A DNA stretch of 64,000 nt from Protea cynaroides (Eukaryota > Streptophyta > Magnoliopsida > Proteales > Proteaceae), in the NCBI GenBank assembly GCA_028583415.1, contig CM053275.1, positions 88,840,278-88,904,277 of the forward strand, read 5' to 3'. Positions 1 through 12,361 of this stretch are shown one piece after another (within the stretch, counting starts at the first letter, position 1; each line of letters begins with the position of its first letter). Under the pieces are notes generated by a model. That model did not search any database, was not told where the DNA came from, and saw nothing but the letters and a program-made list of their open reading frames with translations. The position numbers were made by a program, and so were the translations under genes.

Positions 1-22
1 CTTTATATGTTCAAAAAAGGCA

Positions 23-95
23 ATGTCTTGGTGAGATTTTCAAGATCTCGACGAGATCTCGAAAATCTCGAAATTTTTGGACCTCACCGAGACAT
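23..95. repeat. Short inverted-repeat element remnant
   Basis: Positions 23-35 (ATGTCTTGGTGAG) and 83-95 (CTCACCGAGACAT) form a 13-bp inverted repeat with one mismatch. Between them are nested GAGATCTCG/GAAAATCTCG palindromes. This resembles a small MITE or the end of a hAT-like element. No target duplication was identified, so the boundaries are uncertain. Confidence 0.35.
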
Positions 96-159
96 GGTCA
101 AAATCCGAAATTTAAAACTTTACAGTTATCCAATCGCTCATGCATCATGTAGCCACTGT

Positions 160-265
160 GTAAAAAAAAAAAAAAAAAAAAGGCGTCCCAGTGCACAAGA
201 TTCCCGCTACTACAGGGTCTGGGGAGGGGTAAAATGTACGCAGCCTTACCTCCGCGTTTCCGTAT
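160..265 (-). repeat. Au-like SINE, 3' part
   Basis: Read on the minus strand, the segment runs GAGGTAAGGCTGCGTACA, then CCCCTCCCCAGACCCTG, then TAGCGGGAATCTTGTGCACTGG, and ends in a long poly(T) tract (poly(A) on +). This word order is the conserved 3' body of plant Au SINEs. The tRNA-like 5' part with A and B boxes is missing, so the copy is truncated. A second, longer copy lies at about 44.7 kb. Confidence 0.7.
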
Positions 266-299
266 GTAGCCACCGTGTACACAATGGATATTAGCTGCA

Positions 300-1830
300 A
301 AAGAGGAAAGGTGTAATTAACAATCCGACATGATCTAAGCCCTTAATCATGTAACTAAGTGTAACAGCCCTGCAATTAGGTCTTTCGGCCTAAGTTTTAG
401 AGCACTAGGTCTAGGTGTCTTCCCTAGGGCAACTCTATGATGCAGTTCAAGTTACACAAGAAAACCAAAGGAAGGAAAATGCCAAAATCAAACCAACAAT
501 CAAAAAACACTGTTCACGATACTGTTCACGTCATAGTTGTCAAGGCGCCAAGGCGAACCAAGGCGATGGAGAACTGACTGGGCGCCTAGGCGACCAAGGC
601 TCCCGCCTAGACGACCAAGGCGCCCGATTTTCCAAGGCGACCCAAGGCAGCCTGGGCGCCTAGGCGACGCCTTGACAACTATGGTTCACGTGAACAGTAC
701 CAACAGATTTTTAGAAAGTTGTCTTCTTCCTTAATTCAATTAAATTAGATTTATTTCCATTAAATTAGCCATTAATTTTGTTTTCTAAATTTGTTTCGTT
801 TCTTAAGATTGATTGTCATATGAGTCAGTTATAGATGCTATTTGTTTTGGAAACTTTTCTAAAAGTTATAAGGGAAAGTTTATCTTTTTTATTTTTGGAC
901 ATTCCTTCTAGGAACTAGTCCTTCCATCTTTTGTATTTCCTTTTAGCATTATAAATAAAGAGGAAAAAGATGCTGGCAGAGGGAGAGTTGGCCAAATTTT
1001 ATTATTAAATTCTGGTTGTGAGACTCAGCCGAAACTCCTATTTTGTTCATTTCTTTTTTTAGATAATAGTGATTTTTCAAAAATTCATCACTTCTTCATC
1101 CATGGTTGCATCACCTTCAAATTTGGGTATGTTATCAAGCACATCCTAGAGTACTTTTCCTCCAAGTTTGAAGACCTTCCAACGGCTGAATCTCAAGATA
1201 AGTGAGTTTTTCCATAATTTTATAATTCTGGTTCTGTTAAAATACTTGTTTGAGACCTACGAGCAAAATTGATTTCAATCTCACCCGTTGATCAAGCTCA
1301 TCTTCTGGGATATTGTTCCTCATATCCTAAGGATCAAGGATCTCAATTTTTGAAGCATTCTTACAGACGGATTTGAAGTTGTGGAATTATTTGTTGAATT
1401 TCAATTACTCTTGTTTATTAAATTTGAGCTTGGACTGAATAGAGATCTAGTAGCAAAGAGGGATCTACGAATTGGATGTGTTGAAACCATCTTTGCCATC
1501 ATTCTAGTCCTAAATATCCTGCCTGAAGGCCCTCTTCTACTAAGAGTAACAGACCTGCAACTAAAACTGGTCCTGTTCTTCCACTAGCCTCTGTTTCAGT
1601 CTCTGTTTACCTAATTTCTGGTTGCTGGATTGAACTAAAGTTGGATGGAATTCAGAGGCCAAGGAGTTGAGATCATAAAAATCTGGAATTTAAAGGGAAT
1701 TTGTTGGGTATGTTGAGTGCTTGATCGAATTAAAACTGCTTCTGGTTTCCTACGAGAATCACAAGTTTAAAGGCAAGCTCACCCCTCCCCCCAACATGTA
1801 AATCTTTTGTTTGTTATTTTATTTCATGCT
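300..1830 (+). repeat. LTR-like or promoter-like segment, ends unresolved
   Basis: No gene is visible. A TGTAACAGCCC start at 360 and a TATAAATA box at 950-957, followed by a leader-like stretch, recall a plant retrotransposon LTR. I could not find a matching CA end, target duplication or primer-binding site. A MITE at 532-683 is inserted in it. It could equally be ordinary intergenic DNA. Confidence 0.25.
532..683. mobile_element. hAT-type MITE, 152 bp, with perfect TIRs and 8-bp TSD
   Basis: The ends are a perfect 16-bp terminal inverted repeat, CATAGTTGTCAAGGCG and its complement. Direct 8-bp copies of GTTCACGT flank it at 524-531 and 684-691, which is the hAT signature. The interior is GC-rich, made of repeated AAGGCG/GCCTAGGCG words that act like subterminal repeats. 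No coding capacity. Removing the element and one duplication leaves the perfect palindrome ACTGTTCACGTGAACAGT as the target. Related copies: 34354-34483 and probably a fragment ending near 9327. Confidence 0.88.
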
Positions 1831-3703
1831 TTTGCCTCAGTTTCCTATGATACCCTTGTCCTTTAAAAGAATTTTGTTTTGTCCCTTTTTATCAACGACT
1901 TCCAAGACTACCCTTAAACAATAAATAATAATTCCTTTGCATCCCAAAATACTATTCCTTACCCAGAGTGCCCTATACTGTTGCATACACTGAATTATTT
2001 ACTGTTTCTGCCACTAATATTGTCTCTTGTGTGTTCAATTGTGTGGGTGGGCCCATTAGTGGACCAATTTCAGTTTCCCAACCCAGGGCCCGCATCAGCT
2101 TCACACTACCTGTAATGAAAATTTCAGTCTGGAAATCAAAGATGATGTAGACCCAGACCCAGCTGCTTCAAAGGGAAATTCAACACTCTACGGGTCAGTC
2201 TCAAATGAATTTTTCTAGTCAATTTTCCTTCCGAAGTACAGAAACCAACATACAGTCATCTTAACATGGCAGCTAGAATCGTTCACCATAGTTAAAGACT
2301 CCTAGAAGTAGCCATACACCTCCTTTAAAAATAGTTTCCACATACACAGACAAAAAGAGTAAAGTTGTAGCTCTCATTGGGTTTTTGCAGGGTGACTCTT
2401 CCCTATATGGGTGGTGCAACACACTGCAACTTCAGTTCTTAAAAATAGTTTTGAGAGACTCCATGCATGGTTCAAGAACCCAGGCAGCTGAGCCTCTCCT
2501 CAGTTATCCACACTCTTCATTTTCTTTCAGGAAAAGAAGAAAGGTGACAAACTTCTCTTGCACAAATGAGTGTCATCATGTTCCAATGATCAGAACCCAT
2601 ACCACCAAAGTCAGAACTAAAGACGATCCTAACCCAAAAACTAGACAAATAACTTAATAAGGACTTGAATCAAGACGGAAAATCCACCTCGAGGGCTGTG
2701 GTTTAAAAATCATGCCATGGATCCTATTGCCCTGCGGCCCTTTCCTCATGTAATGTTTCCATAAAGTGCTTGAAGTTTATCCATAACAGTAATCTCAAGC
2801 TCACAGGATCGTTAATGTGATTAACTTCAGAAAGGTAACAATTCATTGTACATTCACCCCCAAAAATGAAGAAGAAAATTAAGTACAAAATACAATGAGA
2901 GATTAAACAACTTATGGTTGGACAACAACCTTGTCGATTCCTGTCCTAGTTCATTCTTCCTACTTCTTGAAGAGGTCACAATCCTATTGCACTAGCATGG
3001 CTCCCAACTGGGCACAAGGGGAAGAGCTTTAGAGGATAAACCAATCAAGGGGGAAGAAAAGCAAATAGAGGATATTAGGGATTCAACAATTGTAAAGAAC
3101 CTAGGAACGGATTCATCTTTCCCTCTTGAAACTTTCTGAACATGGTTGAAGAAATATTTTGAGGACATAACATTTCACTTTACCATAATAAATGGTATAA
3201 ACAAGCAAATACCCCCACCCCCTTTGAATCCAATAAAAATAGTCTAAATTCAAATTCCAGAGGGATAAAAAGTCAACCCTCCACTTCAAGGACAAAAACC
3301 GTATTTTTGGGTGCGGAGGCGATTTTCAACTTCGAAATGCTAGGGCTTTTTCAAAATATAAAAATTTCATAAATCTTATTATAATAAAGCATCACTAAAA
3401 ACCAAGAATGCGCCAAAATAATCTCTTGCTTTGATGTCCAAAAAATAATTTACATTCAGACGACTTCAAACAACATTCGTGTACTCCGAACAAGGTTTGA
3501 CTGGAGTATAACTCATTTATTATAATTCGGATTCTGGCAATCTCGGATTTGTTGAAAAGCTAATTATGCTAGCTTTGCAACGAATTCGAAATTGTTTGAA
3601 TCCGAGTTATATTAAAGGAGTTACACTCCGTCAAATTTGTTAAAAGTACGCAAATGTTAGTCATAAATACATGTTGCCTACTTAACTCTAGACACAATCC
3701 CAG
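1831..3703. other. Intergenic DNA, no gene recognised
   Basis: No open frame has plant-protein character, and no transposon ends were recognised. It contains ordinary AT-rich sequence and short homopolymers. The short ORFs near 1968 and 2385 have no recognisable motif. Confidence 0.5.
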
Positions 3704-3711
3704 GTCTCAGC

Positions 3712-6700
3712 CAAGGATCAAGGTGCCGGTTTCGAGACCTGTTTCGGTCAGGCTCGAAACCGGCACAACTCGGCGAAACCACCAAAACCAGGCCGAAACC
3801 TGGTATTTTCTACCAGTCCATGGTTTCGAGGCTTAAAAATATTTTTTTTGTCCGATTTTTTTGTGTACCCTCTTTAAACCATTTTACACCTATTTCTAAT
3901 GTTAGTTTGCAAAAAGACATAGAAAATAGCTACATGTGGTGTGGACCAATGTTTGATAGTGTACGCTGAAATATTACACAAATGTCACAATGTAGTAATG
4001 TACTAAGCTACTAACTATTAAGCCACTAATTAACAATATTCATTAAAAATTAATACATTGAAGATTGAACTTAGAAATTAGAAATCTCACCAGTTAGTTC
4101 CATGTGGAGCTTCGTGGTACATTTAAACCACGTGCAACATACCACCGATGGTGGCGATAACGCTCCTCGATTGCAAAGACGTATGTATCCCAAGACAAGG
4201 TATCACTCCAATTGTTCCGATAGTCTCTAACAGCCCATGAGTAGATAGTCATCAACATAATATAAGTACCCTTTGTCGAGGGTAAGGCTGATCGAGTGTG
4301 TGTGTGGGTGGAGCAGAGTAGGCATGAACGTCGGAGGAGGAACATACCGAAATATGGGAGTCGACGAACGATGATCCAACAAGTGCCACCGCCAACACCC
4401 GAGGCCGAGTCATCTCTAAATTGATTGTCGGGGTAGGAACTATAATAACCCCCATACCCACCACCTCCAACCCCACTAGCCCCGTAGTAGACCATCCAAA
4501 TCCACCATGTGCCGTCGAACCGATACTCGCCGCCACTCTCTTCGGGAATTGCCGGGCTCGAGGTCCGTGTGATCATGAATTCCGGTGCACACCATTGCCC
4601 AGCCCCTCCGGGCCCGAGAACTCTCCCCTAAATGCATCCCCTCTCATGCCGCCGGACATGGTCGATATATCCATGGGATCTGTTTCATCCATCTCCTCAT
4701 GTGGCATGAACCGCACGTGATCCTCTAGTGTACCCTCTAGTACTACCACTAGGCCGGGTTCCGTGGTCGGATCCCGTGTAGCATGATCATAGTGAGTCTC
4801 CCCGCGAATCTCAAGGGAGAAGGCAATGGATCTAGCCGCTGTGGTTGGTCATACCGATCGGCTCATTGCGTAAGGCAGCATATCCGTCATCACCACCACC
4901 ATCATCATCATCATTTCCCCGCACCACTCAGGTCTACTAGTACCGGTATCACCCCGGGGCGGCGAGGTGGATTGAAACCGGCGAATCACTCTCGCCTCAC
5001 TATCACCGTCCCGAAATGGACGTCTTGCCCGTGCGTGGACTCCACCCTCGCAGCCATAAACTCTCCCACATCGCCTCCAAGGCTCCGAAGCAATAAGACG
5101 ACTTGGTCGACCACCACCTCATCTAATCGAGGCTCACCACGATCCGTAACCCACTCATTTAAAGGATCAACTTCCCTCTCCCTCCAACTCAAAGATCTCA
5201 CTCACTCAATGGGGGTTTTAGCATCTTTGTCCCCCGCTTAACCGTATGTGCTCTTCTTTCGGGCCTCAAATTATAGTGCACATACACCAAGTCCTCAAGC
5301 CTTTTTGCACCCAACCGGTTTCGCGCTTAGTATGTATAAGCGAAAATGTGCTCCAGCTTCGTTCACATCCCGCGGCGGAGCATGTTTGTGATAACACCTT
5401 TCCTCGCTATTGCACGAAGGTCAGGGTGACTCCGATCCGTATAGGACCCACCATTCAACTGCAAAATAGCATAGGAAACAAATATTAAATGATGAAAAAA
5501 TCCACAATGGCATATTGGCATCCATAAAGTAAGTATACGCACCGTGGGGTGTTGATTGTCGACCGTGATTCAAGCCCTCGCCCTACCAAAACTCCCAAAG
5601 GCATCTCTAAAGCTTTTGAGTCGAACCAATTTTGATGGGTAATAGTCTTAGTAAAAATAAAATTCTTATAAATTATGTTGACAACAAAGTAAGTAAAAGT
5701 CTTACTTCTTGCAAAATAATAGGACTCGTGCTCTTGCGTTTGGCTCAAGCTTGGCAACCACTTCTTGTACCGCATCTATTAATTCTTGACGCATTCCCAA
5801 GTTGTCTTTGTATTGATACTTAGGATTCGGATAATATGCTAAAATTGACAAATATTATAATTACGTCAATGCAAGCCGATGTAATTTTAATTAGTTGAGA
5901 AACTCAAGTACATCAAGTAAAGACTCACCACCCTTTGTGTAGTGGGTGCTTGAGCCGTCGCTCCCAACGATCTTTGATGATGGCAATATATTTTGAGTTC
6001 CCGCGTCTGTAAGCTTCCTCTACTTGCATCTTCATCATATCTATGGCAGCCCACAAGTATGGTAAGGTGGCCTTCCTTTGTCCATCAACCATTCTCAGCA
6101 CTTTCACAATGGGATCTAATATCGCCACAACTTTTTTGACATCATCCCGAACTTTTGCTAGATATGGTTGTTTGTGCTGTTCTACCAGCTCGAGAAATAG
6201 ACCGAGGCCACTCAAACCACTCCTCCCAAGCAAACATTGAACTCAAACTAGACTTCTTCATGTCAAAACTCTTGAGGGCAATGTAGTTTGTTGCAAAACG
6301 CGTTAACCCTGGCCTCACCAAGTCTCCACCACACTTGGTTCTCATCATCTCTAAGGCATATCCATGGTTATAAATGAAAGTGGTTACTTGCCTTGCATTT
6401 TCTACGCCTCTTTCACCCGCTTTATTTCCCCATGTCCTTCGAGATCAAATCAATACAATGGCTGCACATGGTGTCCAAAAAAGTCGGTATTTTTTATTAT
6501 TCATCGCCTTTCCCCTATTTTTTTTAAGTTACTACCATTATCAGTGACCACTTGTACCACATGATTTATCCCCACTTCTTTCACCACTTTCTTCAAGAGA
6601 CCATAAATGTACTTGGAATCCTTGATATGATTGGATGCATCAACGGACTTGAAACGTTGTTCTACCATCACACTCACCAAAAAGTTGATGAGAGATTTCT

Positions 6701-8726
6701 TGGTGGGTCCGGTCCACCCATCACACATCATAGTCACCCCATATCTTTCCCATTGTGTCTTCAAAGAATCCACATATTGTTTCATTTCTTTTTATGTCCG
6801 GGTAGGTAGGTGTTGTACAACTCCCAAGTCGAGCCCTTTAACTCCCGGACCCGCCCTACCTATTTCATCCAACATAGTCCGATAGTGAGGTCCCGTGGTA
6901 GCATTTGCTCGCAATGCCATGGTACATCATCCACTGGAGATTTTGTCTCCTACTCTCGTCTTGACATCCAAAAATGGGGCAACTTTTTTTGTTTACTATC
7001 CCTGTCCCGACAAATAGATCGGGATCCGCCCTCGGGACCTCAAGATCCGGGTCACGAATAGGTGGTGGTGCTGTGCGGCCGGAGTCCTAACACCCGAGTC
7101 CTCCTAAAAGGTATCTCGGGGCACCCCTACTTCTCGCCCTCGGCCTCCTCCCCTCATCCTCTGCTGCCTCTGGATGACCCAGCTCCTCTAGTCCTCTCAA
7201 ACTGTCTTTGTCGATCTAGCTCTCTTTGCCTTATACTTGCTATCTTCGCCTCTTCACTGCCTCACCTCCGCCTCCGCATTTCTTGGTCTCCTCATCACCT
7301 GTCAAGGCTAATGTCATCTTCATTAACCCCTAGATTGCCCTCCGCACAAGCCTCCTCAAACTCCCTGCTTATCCGCCTTCTTCTTATTTCTTCATCAATA
7401 TCACTCTTCATTAAGCTTGCCATAGCCTTCTTCACCCATTGGCACGTTGGGGCAACCCATGACATCCTTGTTACCACCGAAGATGCCACTTCAATCTAGT
7501 GGCACCCCCCTTTATCCGTTTGTCACAATAATTACATTGTGATTGCTCTTTATTAGCGCGAAGTGGTATCCCATGCCTCCATGCAATGTCACCACTTGCG
7601 TTGGTGCATCGCCATTTCAAACACTTATACTTGTTGAAACAAAAAGACAACAATTACTACAATTGAAACAAACTATATTTTCATTTTTAACAACACTTTA
7701 TTACATAAATAATATCTTATAACTAAATAATACATCTTAAAGTAAAAAAAGCATAGGTTTATCATTTTTACATTGCATTATTACATAAAACAGTAACATA
7801 TTATAATTTCTAACGCATTTATATTTTTCCATAAGTTAAAAATATTTTATTAATTTTTCAGTAATTAAATGCCCTTAAATCAACATAAAGAATTAGTACA
7901 TATTACTTTTATTACATAAAACAGCAACCCACCATAAAATAGTAATACTTTTAAAAATAATTTTATTTATAAAGATTTTCAAAGTGAAAACAGAAATATT
8001 TTATCATTTATTTATATTTATTTTCAATTTAATTAATTATTTTATCAATATCCGAAAATTAAAATAATTAAATAAAAACAGAAAAATAATTTTACTCCAT
8101 ACAAAATGTAGATCACCTTATTTTGTTTAACATATATTTAATTCAATGCCATACAACATGTGTAAGATGTAATTTTTTCAAAAATAGTTGTAGGAAAATC
8201 TTTTTTCAAACAAAAATCTAATAAATATTATTTGTCAAAAAAACTACTTCCATGGATTCATAGATCGGGTGTTAGAATCAAACATATAAAAAATTGGAAG
8301 CCATCCATGATGTTTGCATACCATTTCATTCAAAAATACACAAAATAGAGAGAATGGCTTACCTTGAAGAGACAGAGATGAGTTGAGGGCAAGAATCCTT
8401 GAATAATCTTGACAAAAGTTGATATCCTTTGAAGAATTGAAGATTTAGGAAGAAAAAATTGAGAGAAATGAGGTTGGAGAGGAGAAGGGGGAAAAATAGG
8501 AAGGAAGTGTCAAAACCTACTGATTTCGAGTAGGTTTCGACACTTAAAAGGTACTGGACCAAATTATTATGGGTCGAACGGGTTTCGACGAAACCTGGTC
8601 GAACCCAGTGGTTTCGGTTCGAAACCCTGCGTAAATCAGTTTCGAGCCTGGGTTTCGTCTCGCCCAGGCTCGAAACCGAGTTGTTTCGGTCGAAACTTGA
8701 AGTTTCGACCGAAACCTCGAACAGTG
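3712..8726 (-). mobile_element. hAT DNA transposon, nearly full length, decayed
   Basis: The element starts CAAGGATCAAGG at 3712 and ends CGAACAGTG at 8726, fitting the hAT CA..G terminal pattern. Direct 8-bp duplications of GTCTCAGC lie at 3704-3711 and 8727-8734. Both subterminal regions (3720-3835 and 8500-8720) are packed with GGTTTCGA / TCGAAACC words in both orientations, the usual layout of hAT transposase-binding repeats. The minus strand carries a broken transposase (separate entry). The AT-rich stretch 7680-8340 is noncoding and would be the transposase 5' region. Confidence 0.88.
4094..7653 (-). pseudogene. hAT transposase pseudogene (BED finger + DUF659)
   Basis: Reading leftwards from 7653, the frame has a BED-type zinc-finger start (QCNYCDKRIKGGATRLKWHL), then a stop and frameshift, then VAPTCQWVKKAM. 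The DUF659/transposase block at about 6501-6785 has CDGWTGPTKKSLINF and VVTDNGSN, carrying the acidic residues typical of the family. Further left come RPGLTRFATNYIALKS at about 6300 and LPYLWAAIDMMK at about 6050, the usual order in plant hAT proteins. A glycine/tyrosine-rich C-terminal region lies at 4094-4576. The pieces are in different frames with several stops, so no full transposase can be made. It sits inside the 3712-8726 element and is its source of identity. Confidence 0.85.
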
Positions 8727-8879
8727 GTCTCAGCTTACACTAGCAAACTTGAGTCCACACCACTATTATCATTTTAGATGCTTTTATTTAAACTAATGTG
8801 GGAATATGTATAAAATGGTTAAAATAGACTACCAAAAAAAAAATTCAGATCAAGAAAAACACTTTTGGTCTCTCAAAAC

Positions 8880-8972
8880 CAAGTTTCGAGATGTCTTGGG
8901 AAAAATACAGTTCGGTCGAAACCCAAGATATCTCGGTTTCGAGGCTGGCCGAAACCGACATCTCGAACCTTG
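8880..8972. repeat. Small inverted-repeat element (MITE-like)
   Basis: Positions 8880-8895 (CAAGTTTCGAGATGTC) and 8957-8972 (GACATCTCGAACCTTG) are inverted repeats matching at 15 of 16 bases. The ends read CAAG..CTTG, and the interior has TCGAAACC words like those of the neighbouring hAT element. No clear 8-bp duplication flanks it. Probably a deleted hAT derivative. Confidence 0.5.
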
Positions 8973-9691
8973 GGTACAAGCTTACTTTTAGAGGAATAGA
9001 GGCACAAGCACTTATTTGTTTCTTACTTATATGCTAGGATGTTCTTAGTTCTAACTTCTTACTTTATTGATTTATGATTTTTTGTTTATTATAAATATGT
9101 TTTTTTATGTCCTATACTTTATTCATTATTTGTTACCTTATTGGTTTTTTCATATTAATTAAATTATGTCTTGAATGTTGATTATTTATGTAGAAGGCTG
9201 CATATATATAAACATTAATATAGCATTAATATTTTAGAAATAAAAAAAATACAATGGGAATGCCTTGGTAGCCTAGGCACCCATGGCCCCAAACACCTTG
9301 AATCGCCTTGTCACCTTAACAACTATGTATACAAGCACACTTTGAAACATAAAATTAATCAAAATAACCAACTAATACTATTTAACAATTACTGTTAGCT
9401 AGGATAAGGCAAAAATAATTATAAAAAATAAAAAAGCATACCATTTGCAACCCGGATTTATTCTGTCCCTAAACTAACCTTATTTATTTCACAGGCAAAA
9501 CTTGAATTACTTCATTCAAGCAAAGTCCCTTCTTTTCTCAATCAAAATGGTAATTCACTAAAACTAAAAAAAAACAAGTTTGCAACTCAATTTCCAACAC
9601 TAAACGTTGGTAAGAAAACATGAATAGGGTAGATAGGGCAGGATTTTTTGTTTTTCTGTTTATTTCCCTCTTCTCTCTTTTTATTCACTCC
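8973..9691. other. AT-rich intergenic DNA with a MITE fragment
   Basis: No gene. Positions 9255-9327 contain GCCTAGGCACC and a CTTAACAACTATG end. These match the right half of the hAT-type MITE at 532-683 and are probably a truncated copy. The rest is AT-rich, ending in a CT-rich tract at 9665-9696 that contains the target site of the neighbouring retrotransposon. Confidence 0.4.
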
Positions 9692-9696
9692 CTCTC

Positions 9697-10917
9697 TGAT
9701 GTAGGCTAACCTAGGGTCTCGAGTTTACCCTACTCTAACACGACAAACTAACAGAAGGATTAAAAAAATAATTAACTAATGTGTAGGGACTGTTATGGGC
9801 AGCAACGCACATGACATGCTTACGAGATTAGTATCATGATAACCACAAGTAAAGAATAGTATAAAGCCAAGTAACATGATCAACTAAGCAATTATTAATT
9901 AGATTTCATGTCATGTTCATAATAAACATAGGTTAAGAAGTACTAATGTGCAAAAGATTTCAAAACTCCTAAAACTAACAAGATTAAATGCCTAATGATT
10001 AGATAAACCCATGAACATGTAAAAACAGTAACTTCCTAATAATTAAAGAGATGAAATCCTAATCATAACATGCTAAATATGAAGGTTCAGCTGTAACGAT
10101 GCTATCAAAGTAGCTGCCCACGTTAGTAAACACTAACTTGGCATTCACTATGGTAGAAATTATGTAGATTAAAGTTACAGCTCAAAATAATGTACTAGAA
10201 CAAAAAATAAATAACCCAACAACATGTTATCACTATGATACGCTTAACAGAAGGGGTAATATAAAGAGAATAATTAAAACAGCTATGGGTTTGGATGCTG
10301 CCAGTGTACAGCAGGGTATTCTTGGGTTAATTCTTAATAACCAGAAAATAAAACACAACACAAAAGAGAAGAGGACAAGGGTACTGTCGAGAGCAGTGCA
10401 AACAGTGATAAGGGAATTCTATAACAAGACAGAGAGAGGGATAGGAAGATAAGAGAGAAAGAAGGGGGAAGTGATCTATGGACAGATCAGCAAGGGGGGA
10501 GGGGAAGCATACCTGTCTTCAATAGAGAGAGACGAGAAAGAGAGAGCACGAGAGCTTTTTTCTTTATTTTCTGCATTCAATAATCATCATCTTAATTTTA
10601 TTCATGAAAAAAGAGCCTATATAAGGCTTACACTCCTAATAACATTATGACTAAAATCTCAATAAAAATAAAATCTTAAAACAACTCTAACTAAAACATA
10701 CTCAATCGTGGATCACATAGAGGGGTGGGGTCCACTAATCTAAATGAGAACAAACTAGCCCACGTTACTGTGTGGGGTCCACCAAACAGAAATAAAATAA
10801 ATAAATAAATAATAAAAAAAAACAGAAGAGTCCTAAATCAACTAGGAATCCTAATATTACTAGGAATCCTAAATCTACTAGGAATCCTAGTATTACTAGG
10901 TGTCGATGTCCTCATTA
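9697..10917 (-). repeat. 3' LTR of the chromovirus
   Basis: This 1221-bp copy is nearly identical to 25444-26736. It lacks a CT/GA-rich block of about 70 bp present in the other copy, apparently lost between GAGAGAGA repeats near 10520. In element orientation it begins TAATGAGGAC and ends CTACATCA. A TATATAAGGC-like segment near 10615-10630 may be its promoter core. Its inner edge touches the polypurine tract. Confidence 0.9.
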
Positions 10918-10930
10918 ATTCTCCCCGGCT
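10918..10930 (-). other. Polypurine tract of the chromovirus
   Basis: On the minus strand the bases just inside the 3' LTR read CCGGGGAGAAT, a purine run directly abutting TAATGAGG. This is the expected plus-strand primer position for a Ty3/gypsy element. Confidence 0.7.
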
Positions 10931-11154
10931 GGGAAGAATTCACCTCCAGTGAATAAACTCGCACGATCCACAAACTGCTGCACCTGACTAGGAACTCATC
11001 ACCACTGCCCCTAGCTAGGTGATATCCTAGGAATGCATCGTCAACCCACAAGAGAGGAGGGGAAGTCTGACGTCTCCGTCTCCGCCGCTGGTACACTCTA
11101 AACGGTCGGTCTGCCAGGATGTCGTCATCAACTCGTCTCGGTCTGGAATATGTC

Positions 11155-11345
11155 ACCTCAGGTGAGGCACTGATATAATGCTCAAGCATATCTGGGTCGA
11201 GTCGCTGTAGCTCCTCCATAGAAACCCACGTACAATCAATATCTGGTCGTCTACGCCATCGAACTAAAAACTCTCGAGAACCGCCAGTATGGGTAGCGGT
11301 GACTCGTTCATCAATAATCTCCTCAATCTTCTCAACTCGCTACTC
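11155..11345 (-). pseudogene. Chromodomain at the integrase C-terminus
   Basis: The minus strand translates as VEKIEEIIDERVTATHTGG, then SREFLVRWRRRPDIDCTWVS, then MEELQRLDPDMLEHY. The spacing of EIIDER, FLVRW, TWV and the C-terminal helix LQRLDPDMLEHY fits retrotransposon chromodomains, thought to target integration to particular chromatin. It lies downstream of the integrase core, as in plant chromoviruses. Stop codons separate it from the integrase frame. Confidence 0.8.
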
Positions 11346-11466
11346 TATATGGGGTATAGGAGGTGTAGAGGTAGTAGTATGGTTAATAGGGTTGGATGCA
11401 AAAGTATCAGCGACGAAAGGAAAAGCCTCAAGGCTATCAGAATAAACTAAAGGGGCGGTAGCAGGG

Positions 11467-12361
11467 TCATGGTAGGAAACCAGGTCCTCGACATTGAAAA
11501 ATGTTGTTGATTCCCATGTCCAGAGGTAGCTCTAGCACATAAGCATTCGCTCCCACTCGCTTAAGAATTTTGAAAGGTCCTGCACTGCGAACATGTAACT
11601 TGCTTGACTTTCCTTTGACAAAACGATGTGGTTTAATTCTGACCATTACCATGTCACCCTCTTGAAACTCTTGCACTCGTCGATGCACATCTGCCCTAGA
11701 TTTATATTGTTCGTTACTTAGAGTTATCCTGCATCTAATCTCTGCATACAAGTCATGTATGTGCTACACAAAAAACTTGGCTGACTGGGATGTCCGAGAA
11801 CTAGACACAACAAGGATAAGGTCCATGGGGGTCCTGGGCTGATGACCTAGACAAACCTCAAAAGGGGACAAACCAGTGGTTCTATTTTTTGAAATGTTGT
11901 ACGCAAACTCGGCTTGGGTAAGGACACGGTCCCAACTAGTAAGATGTTCGCCTATTAGACAATGTAACAGATTTCCTAAACTCCTATTTATGACTTCAGT
12001 TTGACCATCGGTCTGAGGGTGAAAAGCTGATGAAAAACAGAATTTAGTACCTAACATGCGCTACAAAGTTTGCCAGAAATGGCTAGTGAACTTGACATCC
12101 CTATCTGACACTATTGTCTTAGGTAAACCATGATACTTGACAACCTCACTAAAGAAGAGTTTGGCTACAACGGAGGCATCAAAAGTCTTTGAGCATGGAA
12201 TAAAATGGGCCATCTTTGAGAAGCGGTCTACTACCACAAAAACAGAATCATGACCACTCGAAGTCCTTGGCAATCCTAGCACAAAGTCCATACTCAAATC
12301 CTGCCATGGGGTATGAGGAACAGGAAGAGGAGTATACAGGCCAGTATTTTGCTTTTGTTGT
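11467..12361 (-). pseudogene. Chromovirus integrase core (broken)
   Basis: On the minus strand the frame opens with QNTGLYTPLPVPHTPWQDLS, followed by MDFVLGLPR, VVVDRFSKMAHFIPC, VSDRDVKF, FHPQTDGQTEVINRSL and the GPFKILKRVGANAYVLELP fold typical of the GPY/F region. The catalytic D, D and E of a retroviral-type integrase are visible. In-frame stops interrupt it near 12060 (a Trp position in FWQTLW turned to TAG) and near 11760. The upstream HHCC zinc finger is absent because the sequence abuts a foreign LTR at 12362. Confidence 0.88.

Noticed and set aside
4421..5241. Pro/Ser/His-rich + strand frames
   Set aside because: They lie antisense to the decayed hAT transposase C-terminal region and have no conserved motif.
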